A stretch of DNA of 64,000 nt. Source: SZUA-365 sp049663345. GTDB taxonomy: Bacteria; Bacteroidota; Ignavibacteria; SZUA-365. Under the pieces are notes generated by a model. It was not told the origin of the DNA, did not search any database, and saw nothing but the letters and a program-made list of their open reading frames with translations. Both the position numbers and the translations under genes were made by a program. The stretch is from assembly GCA_049663345.1 (NCBI GenBank), contig JBATDG010000085.1, positions 44,738 to 108,737 of the forward strand, read 5' to 3'. This document shows, one piece after another, positions 25,211 to 32,022 of the stretch. Each line of letters starts with the position of its first letter. The first letter of the stretch is position 1.

Positions 25211-25275
25211 CTATACCAAAACGAGAAGATTTCTCAATTGATCCACTTCATCAAAGATGCGAACCGTATCCACCG
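25211..25275 (-). repeat. Dispersed repeat R2, copy 4 (diverged)
   Basis: The minus strand reads SSVDTVRIFDEVDQLRNLLV followed by LV and a stop. The left flank TATCTTTCTTGCC also matches the flank of copy 2 (TATTTCTTGCC), so the shared module extends beyond R2. Confidence 0.55.
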
Positions 25276-25492
25276 ACGAATCGAGATGCACTTCTGTCAT
25301 CGAGGCGCAGACATCGCACGGCATATTTTCATGTGGATCATGTAACATTTGGTACATACGCGTGTTCTTATCGGGATGTGCTCTGCTGCGTGATGACTTT
25401 TCGCAGGATGTCAGGAATCCCCCCCCCGCATTTGCAGTTCTGACAATGCATCTACCCGTCCCGAAACAAATCCAATCCCAACCGAGGCCGAG

Positions 25493-27148
25493 ATGAAAAC
25501 CTTGCCTTTCGCACAACGATTCCTGCTGCTGGCGGTCTTGCCGGCTGTCCTCATCCTTGCATCCTGCCAGAACTCCACCGATCCGACCCACGGTACAGGT
25601 GGTGATGGTTGGCTGGGGGGGGCGCAGTACACCGGCAATCTGTATGGGAAAGTTACAACGACAGGGAACGCCGCTGTCATGGGCATTGAGGTAACCGTCG
25701 GCACATCGGTCGCATACACGAACTCGAAGGGTGAATTCTACCTCGAGCGGATTCCTGCCGAAAAACGCCTGCTGGTGACATTCCGGCACATGTCATACGC
25801 AACGACGCAGAAGATCATTACCGCTGATCGCGGTAGGACGACGTTCGTCGAGGCCTCGGTGCTTCCGGCTACCATACAGAATCTGAATGCGGCGACGGGT
25901 GGGACCGTGACATTCAACGGGGCGAAGGTGACGTTCCCGGCCAATGTTCTGGTCGATGCGAGCGGCGCTAAATTCAACGGCACTGCATCCGTGAAAGCTA
26001 CGTTCTTCGATCCGACAAGCACTGTCTTCTTTGGATGCTTCCCCGGGGAATTCAACGGTGTGCGCACCGGCGGGGCAGAGACGGCGATCGAGTCCTTCGG
26101 CTTCATAAACGTCGAGCTGAGCAGCAATGGGACGAAGCTCCAACTCGCCTCGGGGACATCGGCGACGATTACTGTTCCAGTACCGACAGCTGTCCGCGGC
26201 CGGGCACCGCAGAGCATCCCCCTCTGGTACTATGATGAGATCACAGGTAGATGGATGGAGGAGGGCAGCGCTACATTCAACGGCACTACGTACATCGGCA
26301 CTGTCTCGCACTTCACAAGTTGGAACTGCGACCAACCCACACAGACCTCGTATCTCGAAGGTCATGTTATCGATAAAAACGGTAATCCTCTGGAATGGGC
26401 GACCGTGCACTCTCAGGGAATCGATTACACAGGATCTTCACAGGTCAGGACTACGGCAGGCGGGTATTTCAAAGTGCCCGTTAAAGCGAATGCTCAGACG
26501 AAGGTGTGGGCGAGCTACTACATTCTGAACGGCCCTTCACAGGACGTGAACACACCTGCCACAGGCACGACACTCGATATCGGCACGCTTACCGTTCCAG
26601 TTGATACAGCGCAGTTCTGCTTTATCACCGGCAAGGTTGTGGACAATCTCAACCAGGGCGTACAGTATGTCACTGTGCAGCTGAAAGATCTGGACGGCAA
26701 GGTGCTCGACTATGTTTCCACCGGTCAAGACGGTTCATTCCGTTTCTTCGGTGAATCAGGAGTGGCCTACACTCTCGAGGTCAAATGGTTTGCCGACTCG
26801 GTACAGAGCACGATCACGGTGAATGTCACCTGTCCGCAGACCCCGGGCGCCACGATCAATGTTGGAGAGATCAAGATCAATGTTGGCGGCGCGTTCGTCA
26901 CCGGACGAGTGGTGGATGCTTCGACCAATCCGCTCAGCGGCGTATATGTGTACAGCAATTCCGACAACGGCTCGCCCGGGCAGTCCCGTCAAATCAGAAC
27001 CGACGTCGACGGACGATTCACGATCAGCTGTCTACCGAGCACGACATTCGATATTAATCTATACTACAACCAGAATCAGAAAATCGTCAAGGTCACAAGC
27101 GGATTACTCGGGTCGACCACCGATATCGGGGATGTCACTATCCCGTAA
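25493..27148 (+). CDS. Large lipoprotein with carboxypeptidase-regulatory-like domains
   Basis: The lipoprotein signal peptide has lipobox LILASC (Cys25). The body alternates carboxypeptidase-regulatory-like/SdrD_B-type beta-sandwiches: about 45-120 (GNLYGKVTTTGNAAVMGIEV), 285-365 (YLEGHVIDKNGNPLEWATV), 375-450 and 460-551 (AFVTGRVVDASTNPLSGVYV). A FAM171/GEVED-like middle sits at 125-280 (GGTVTFNGAKVTFPANVLVD). It is presumably anchored in the outer membrane and may bind glycans or protein partners; no enzymatic motif is visible. Repeat R1 copy 4 starts 47 bp after its stop. Confidence 0.78.
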   Translation: MKTLPFAQRFLLLAVLPAVLILASCQNSTDPTHGTGGDGWLGGAQYTGNLYGKVTTTGNAAVMGIEVTVGTSVAYTNSKGEFYLERIPAEKRLLVTFRHMSYATTQKIITADRGRTTFVEASVLPATIQNLNAATGGTVTFNGAKVTFPANVLVDASGAKFNGTASVKATFFDPTSTVFFGCFPGEFNGVRTGGAETAIESFGFINVELSSNGTKLQLASGTSATITVPVPTAVRGRAPQSIPLWYYDEITGRWMEEGSATFNGTTYIGTVSHFTSWNCDQPTQTSYLEGHVIDKNGNPLEWATVHSQGIDYTGSSQVRTTAGGYFKVPVKANAQTKVWASYYILNGPSQDVNTPATGTTLDIGTLTVPVDTAQFCFITGKVVDNLNQGVQYVTVQLKDLDGKVLDYVSTGQDGSFRFFGESGVAYTLEVKWFADSVQSTITVNVTCPQTPGATINVGEIKINVGGAFVTGRVVDASTNPLSGVYVYSNSDNGSPGQSRQIRTDVDGRFTISCLPSTTFDINLYYNQNQKIVKVTSGLLGSTTDIGDVTIP

Positions 27149-27195
27149 CCTCTCGTTCTCCAGGAACAATGCACCCGGGTATTATTTTCGCCCAC

Positions 27196-27225
27196 GTTGC
27201 GGAATGAGGCTATGAACCCCGGCCC
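27196..27225 (+). repeat. Partial repeat R1, copy 4
   Basis: GTTGCGGAATGAGGCTATGA then ACCCC, identical to copy 1 over its first 25 bp. The usual AAGGTCCC/GGGGCCTT terminator is replaced by the AAGCCGTTT/AAACGGCTT terminator of the neighbouring direct repeat. Confidence 0.7.
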
Positions 27226-27235
27226 CACGAACAGC

Positions 27236-27380
27236 AAGCCGTTTTCTTCACAGGAAACGGCTTGTTTCGTTATCGCCTCTTCCCGCATAAGCGCAATCGT
27301 ATCAAAGGGCTCGCGGTCATTCGGATAGATCCGTCCGTCTTTTCAAACCGGGTTCAAGATCGACCAGTTCAGCAGCCCCC
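27236..27380. repeat. Right copy of ~145-bp direct repeat
   Basis: Matches 6833-6978 including the terminator hairpin (27236-27264) and, on the minus strand, the recombinase-like tail (KDGRIYPNDREPFDTIALMR, with a TGA just before KDG). It ends two bases before the stop codon of the next gene, so it marks a sharp junction. Confidence 0.75.
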
Positions 27381-27382
27381 GC

Positions 27383-29092
27383 TCACTTCAACCGGAAGAA
27401 GTAGTCCGCGGCAAAGGCCGCGCTGATGCTGGGGGTACCCGGCCCGAAGGCGTAGACCAGCCCGCGTGAACGATCAAGGCTGAATCGGTACTTGCTCCAG
27501 GCGTATTCCTTGCCGTCGGCTGCGGGATCGAGGCGGGTGAAGAGTCCCCCGAAGGACCAGGGAAGAAACGAAGCGCTCGCCGCGCAGAGTCCCGCTTTCG
27601 AGATCGTCACGACGGTGCGGAGGGTGTCCGCGTTTCTTCCGCCCCAGACGGTGACGTCGAATTCGGTGCGATCGGCGAATTCACGCCTCCCTGTCGGGAC
27701 GACATGGAGATCGGGGTGGTCGCGACCACCCACCGTCAGACTGCCGGCGAAGATGATGAAATCCCGTTCCGATACCGTGTATTGATAGTGCTGGCCGATC
27801 GCCAGCGGCTCGTAATCAACCAGGTTCTCGGTGATGGAGAATATGGCGGAGGTGTCTTCGAACGGCAGGTCGGACCGCCTTGCCCGCAGACGACAATTGG
27901 ACGCGGGCCCTTCGTCGAGGAGTTCATCGCGTTTTTTCGTGAACGGCCAGGTGAGGCCGCCGTCGGTGCTCAGCAGAAATTCGGTGCCCGATCCTTCGTG
28001 CCATGGCAGATCGACTTTCAAGGGAATAACCAGCGGCGCGCCCCGCGGGAAGGTCGTGCCGGCGGAGAAGTCGAAGCGCAGGTCCGCCAGTGAAATGCCG
28101 GAGACGGTCGACGACCGGTTGACTCCGCGCAGCAGCGTCGCACCCAGCGCGAAGGTCGTGGCCTGGGAAAACGGCGGCTTCCAGCTGATCTGACGCGTGC
28201 TGTACGGCCAGGTGCCGATCAGATGCCAGGCGCCTTGCAGGTTGTATTCGAGCCGGACCTCGTCACTCTCCATCAGCGGAGTGGGGCTACTCCACTCGAT
28301 CTGGATGTCCGATCCGATGCGAAATACGTGATCCCTGAGCGGGGTGGTGATTGTCACGACCGGGGTGGTGACGTGGATGGGGGCGACGATGGACCACACC
28401 GTGGAACTGGCCGGACGCAGCCGCACTTCGAAATCAGACGTTATCGACGCGGCAAGGATCCAGTCGTGCCATCCCTTCGAGACCTTCCCCGTTACCAACC
28501 TGTTCCATTGGCTGTTCGGTTTCTGGAGCCGCCACTCGATCAGCACTTCGGTATCATCCCGCGGCTGGAGACTGTCCGGCATGTCCGGGGCGTCGGCCGT
28601 CCATCGGAAATGCAATACCCGTCCGACTTCCATGGTATCCCCACTCCTCGGAGAGAGCACGGTAAACACGGGTTTCAGAATGTACAGCGGCGAGACGAGA
28701 TGCCAGCCGTCTTCCCGCGATGCCTTGAGGCGGATCTCGAATCCCGTAACGGCGGTGTCCATAACGGCGAATGACGCCGACCGCGCCATGACCGGCAGGC
28801 GGTGCAAGGTCTTCCAGTCCCACTGTCCTTCCAAGGGGCGATAGTCGATCAAGACCGAATCGGCCGGGGTGACGGCTGCGACGGTGTCCCATGTCACCAC
28901 GATCGTCGGCCTGAGGGCGAACAACTCGTTCGCCCGCGGTGATAGCACCTTGATGATCGATACCAGCGGTTCCGTCGGCTCAACTGGAGGAGCGAGCGGA
29001 GGATCATCCTTGCAGCCAGTGAAAGCGGCGAAGACGACTGCCGCAAGAATCAGGACGATCGGGAATGGCGGGTGTAATGCTGAGCGATTCAT
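27383..29092 (-). CDS. Lipoprotein with repeated Ig-like (WxxD/VRL) modules
   Basis: The ATG at 29092 was chosen over the upstream GTG because it gives a tidy lipoprotein signal peptide with lipobox FTGC (Cys27). Three or four ~100-residue beta-sandwich modules follow, each beginning VLSPR.../ITTPLRD... and containing a W.T..P..DSV.I.Y or EVRLEYNLQGAWH strand. These look like Ser-Thr-rich/GPI-anchored-type Ig repeats. The last 200 residues differ (FSITENLVDYEPLAIGQHYQ). No catalytic motif. The stop codon lies two bases from the direct repeat, so its 3' flank has been rearranged. Confidence 0.65.
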   Translation of the reverse strand: MNRSALHPPFPIVLILAAVVFAAFTGCKDDPPLAPPVEPTEPLVSIIKVLSPRANELFALRPTIVVTWDTVAAVTPADSVLIDYRPLEGQWDWKTLHRLPVMARSASFAVMDTAVTGFEIRLKASREDGWHLVSPLYILKPVFTVLSPRSGDTMEVGRVLHFRWTADAPDMPDSLQPRDDTEVLIEWRLQKPNSQWNRLVTGKVSKGWHDWILAASITSDFEVRLRPASSTVWSIVAPIHVTTPVVTITTPLRDHVFRIGSDIQIEWSSPTPLMESDEVRLEYNLQGAWHLIGTWPYSTRQISWKPPFSQATTFALGATLLRGVNRSSTVSGISLADLRFDFSAGTTFPRGAPLVIPLKVDLPWHEGSGTEFLLSTDGGLTWPFTKKRDELLDEGPASNCRLRARRSDLPFEDTSAIFSITENLVDYEPLAIGQHYQYTVSERDFIIFAGSLTVGGRDHPDLHVVPTGRREFADRTEFDVTVWGGRNADTLRTVVTISKAGLCAASASFLPWSFGGLFTRLDPAADGKEYAWSKYRFSLDRSRGLVYAFGPGTPSISAAFAADYFFRLK

Positions 29093-29281
29093 TGGGATTT
29101 CGGAGCTGTTCACATGATGGATGAATGGCGAACGTCATGCGGATGGCCCTCTCGCATGACGACATGACACATGAGACGCGATAAAATTCCCATGGTTACG
29201 ACCACACGTTGCAGTATGCATCATCGGATGGATTGCAAGTATTCCGGCATTTTTCCTGGCTTAGCCGCAGCCAGGGGTTCT

Positions 29282-29749
29282 TCAGAATGAGAATTTTTTG
29301 CCGCCCACGTTCAAGGGCAATTTGACATACGAACCCAGTTCATAGATGTTTTTCGCTTCATCAAATCTCATAGTCATTTCACAGTACGGGTAAACTATCA
29401 TGCCTGTAAATACGGACATCGCCAATCCAACAGACCAGACAGAATCCTGGAGCAGGAATGCAGGACCTATCATTACCCCCAGCATTCGCCGTTGTCCTTC
29501 AAGCCCGATTCTGAGCTTGAATAATTCATCCCAGTTATCAATCCCTATAGCGACGCTGTAAACATCCGCATCCTTTGACCATACAGAATAGCTTACTTCC
29601 AACCCTACTTTCAGGCGGCCGTTTCCCCCTAATTCGTATGCGATCTTGATACCCGGATTGATAAAAGACATTGGCCCGGTTTGGGCTTGCGCCATACTCC
29701 CAAAAACCGTGGCGAGGACGCATGCTGCAAGGATAATTCGCGACTTCAT
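29282..29749 (-). CDS. Small exported outer-membrane-like protein
   Basis: 155 residues with a signal peptide (MKSRIILAACVLATVFGSMA, then QAQ). The rest alternates amphipathic strands (LKVGLEVSYSVWSK, LFKLRIGLEGQRRMLG, VWSVGLAMSVFTGM), as in small eight-strand outer-membrane barrels. It ends in an aromatic residue (KKFSF), typical of barrel C-termini. No family recognised. Confidence 0.6.
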   Translation of the reverse strand: MKSRIILAACVLATVFGSMAQAQTGPMSFINPGIKIAYELGGNGRLKVGLEVSYSVWSKDADVYSVAIGIDNWDELFKLRIGLEGQRRMLGVMIGPAFLLQDSVWSVGLAMSVFTGMIVYPYCEMTMRFDEAKNIYELGSYVKLPLNVGGKKFSF

Positions 29750-29941
29750 TTATTGCCCACTCATGACACAGTACTGCCCCAACGTTTCTCTTACCGATCG
29801 CCTTTGAGTACAAAGCCCAGTCAGTATGGAAGCAATCTTCGAAGAAAATGAGCATTCCCAGGGAATAATACAACAGACTCCCGAATAGCTTCCTTCGCAA
29901 AATACGCACCCCGCTATTTCCGTTACGTTCATAGACCGGCA

Positions 29942-29980
29942 GCGCCCCCTCTCTCCACAGATGAGGGGGCGCCTTTGATA
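29942..29980. terminator. GC-rich terminator-like hairpin
   Basis: GCGCCCCCTC (29942-29951) pairs perfectly with GAGGGGGCGC (29963-29972), then CTTTGAT. It sits only 25 bp before the GTG of the next plus-strand gene, so it could insulate that gene or act in its leader. Confidence 0.5.
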
Positions 29981-29996
29981 TGAATCCGGCGGGAGT

Positions 29997-30608
29997 GTGA
30001 AAGATGTAAGTTTGTTGTTTCTCCTGTTGGCAGGGTGTGCTTCGACCGGAATGGAGCGTTCCGTTGATGCCACGACTACGATGCAGACAGTGGAAAACGA
30101 TATTCAGCAAATTGTCGTCCAGCTCAACGCCACCGGACGATCTCTTGACAACCTGGTAAGCCCCGGTCAATCGGATGTTAAAAAAGCCTTCGACGCCTTT
30201 ACCGTCGACGTGGAGAAAATTGGAAAAATGGAAAAATCGTTTTCTTCGCATGCGGACGAGATGCAGGCAAAGGGCAAGGATTATTTTTCGGAGTGGAAGA
30301 AGGAAGGCGCAACTTACAGCAACCCCGAAATTCAGGCGCTCAGCGACCAGCGCCGCAATGAACTCGGCACAGTGTACGGCCGCATTGCCGGCAGCAGCGT
30401 CGGTGTGAAGACGGCCTTCAAAACGTACGTCTCCGACGTGCAGGAAATCCACACGTATCTCTCCACCGATCTGACATCCAAGGGTATCGATGCCATTGCC
30501 GAGGTTTCCAGGAAGGTCGTTCGCGACGGTGCGGACCTCAAGTCCGCAATTAAAAACGTGCAGTCGGCAATTGAATCAGCGAAGGCTGAGATGGCGCAGA
30601 CGCGTTGA
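29997..30608 (+). CDS. DUF2959-family lipoprotein
   Basis: Starts with GTG preceded by GGGAG. The short signal has lipobox LLAGC (Cys14). The rest is almost entirely alpha-helical: TTTMQTVENDIQQIVVQLNA, KMEKSFSSHADEMQAKGKDY, then YSNPEIQALSDQRRNELG, and helices to the end. This is the long coiled-coil layout of DUF2959 proteins, whose function is unknown. It converges with argD, leaving one base between stops. Confidence 0.72.
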   Translation: MKDVSLLFLLLAGCASTGMERSVDATTTMQTVENDIQQIVVQLNATGRSLDNLVSPGQSDVKKAFDAFTVDVEKIGKMEKSFSSHADEMQAKGKDYFSEWKKEGATYSNPEIQALSDQRRNELGTVYGRIAGSSVGVKTAFKTYVSDVQEIHTYLSTDLTSKGIDAIAEVSRKVVRDGADLKSAIKNVQSAIESAKAEMAQTR

Positions 30609-30609
30609 C

Positions 30610-31818
30610 TCAGGCTTTTTCCTCAATGCTGCTGACGGAAGCGGAGATGACATCGACAACCGTGCGCATTTCCTCTTCGGTGATGATAAGCGGCGGTACG
30701 AGGCGCAGTACGTTGTCGGCTGTGGCGTTCGCGATGACGCCGCGTTCCAGCATGGCGAGCATGAGCGGCTTTGTAGCGAAGCTGAATTCCACGCCCACCA
30801 TCAGGCCAAGTCCGCGCACCTCTTTCATGGATGGGTGCTTCGATTTGAGCGTCTCCAGTTCGGTACGCAGCCAGGCGCCCTTGCGCTCTGCCGCATCCGC
30901 GAGATTCTCCGCTATGATGGTATGCATGGTCGCGAGAGCGGTGGCCGTCGCGAGCGGATTCCCGCCGAAGGTAGTACCGTGGTCGCCGTACTCCATGGTT
31001 TCAGCAACATGCTCCCGGCAGAGTATGGCGCCGATGGGGATGCCGCCGCCGAGTCCTTTGGCCAGCGTCATGATATCCGGCTGTACACCGAAAATATCCT
31101 TTGCAAACATTTTCCCGGTGCGCGCGATCCCGCATTGGATTTCATCGAAGATGAGGAGAACGCCGGTGCGATCGCAGAGTGAGCGGAGTTCGCGGAGGTA
31201 CTCTGCTTTCGCTACGTGAATGCCGCCTTCGCCCTGCACGGGTTCGATAACAACCGCGGCGGTGTCACCACTCATGGCCGCTTCAACGGCCGCGATGTCG
31301 TTGAAAGGGACGCGGGTAAAGCCCGCGGGCATGGGACCAAAGCCACGCTGCATTTTTTCTCCGCCCGTGGCGATGGCTGCCAGTGTGCGTCCGTGGAAAG
31401 AACGCTCCATGGAAATGATGCCGCCTCCGCGTCCGCGCGAATGGGCGGATTTGCGGGCGATCTTGAATGCCCCCTCGATGGATTCGGTGCCGCTGTTTGC
31501 GAAAAACACGCGGTCGAGTCCGGAGATCTCCACCAGCAGCTTTGCGAGCTGCACCTGCGGTTCGCTCACAAAATAGTTCGAGATATGCATCAATTTGCCT
31601 GCCTGCGCGGTGATGGCCTCCACGACAGCGGGATGGCAGTGACCGAGGCTGTTGACGGCGATGCCGGCCAGAGCGTCGACATATTCCTTGCCCTCGACAT
31701 CCCAAATCCTTGCGCCCTTTCCGTGGGAAAAGGCGATCGGAATTCTGTTGTAGGTCTGCAGGTGATACTGTTTATCCAGCCCGTACAAGGCCTGGTTATT
31801 TCCATTTTCGATATTCAT
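30610..31818 (-). CDS. argD: Acetylornithine/succinyl-diaminopimelate aminotransferase (class III PLP)
   Basis: 402 residues from ATG 31818 (MNIENGNNQALYGLDKQYHL). This start matches the family length and the R..R..I.F..G.G..IWD N-terminus. Class III aminotransferase hallmarks are all present: NSLGHCHPAV, FANSGTESIEGAFKIAR, SFHGRT, VVIEPVQGEGGI, LLIFDEIQCGIARTG (Asp225) and the PLP lysine Lys254 in TLAKGLGGG. It transfers an amino group from glutamate in arginine (and possibly lysine) biosynthesis in the cytoplasm. It stands alone, without other arg genes. Confidence 0.9.
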   Translation of the reverse strand: MNIENGNNQALYGLDKQYHLQTYNRIPIAFSHGKGARIWDVEGKEYVDALAGIAVNSLGHCHPAVVEAITAQAGKLMHISNYFVSEPQVQLAKLLVEISGLDRVFFANSGTESIEGAFKIARKSAHSRGRGGGIISMERSFHGRTLAAIATGGEKMQRGFGPMPAGFTRVPFNDIAAVEAAMSGDTAAVVIEPVQGEGGIHVAKAEYLRELRSLCDRTGVLLIFDEIQCGIARTGKMFAKDIFGVQPDIMTLAKGLGGGIPIGAILCREHVAETMEYGDHGTTFGGNPLATATALATMHTIIAENLADAAERKGAWLRTELETLKSKHPSMKEVRGLGLMVGVEFSFATKPLMLAMLERGVIANATADNVLRLVPPLIITEEEMRTVVDVISASVSSIEEKA

Positions 31819-31973
31819 GTCTTCTTTACCTGTATGGTGATTCTTGTTCCGCACGCCTCCCCCGGGGCGGCGACGCGAAGCTGCTCCGGCTTCATGCCAT
31901 TGAAAGCGACGAGACATGGACCAGCAATAATCGTCGTACAAAATACTGCGGTATATGCATAGCACAAAGCAAC

Positions 31974-32000
31974 AAGCCCCTGAGTGAGGGGCTTTTGCTA
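31974..32000. terminator. Bidirectional terminator between argD leader and the 32023 gene
   Basis: AAGCCCCT (31974-31981) pairs with AGGGGCTT (31987-31994), followed by TTGCTATTT on the plus strand and GTTGCTTTG on the minus strand. It follows the stop of the minus-strand gene at 32023. Confidence 0.65.
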
Positions 32001-32022
32001 TTTATAACACCGGGGCAAACCG

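Larger units (their letters stand above)
24804..25492. other. Degenerate 689-bp region with gene-start remnant and repeats
   Basis: No intact gene. From left to right: kinase-gene promoter side, a truncated copy of the start of the 12165 gene (25005-25075), repeat R2, one A-B pair of the 23-bp repeat, a second R2, and the leader of the lipoprotein gene. Confidence 0.55.
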
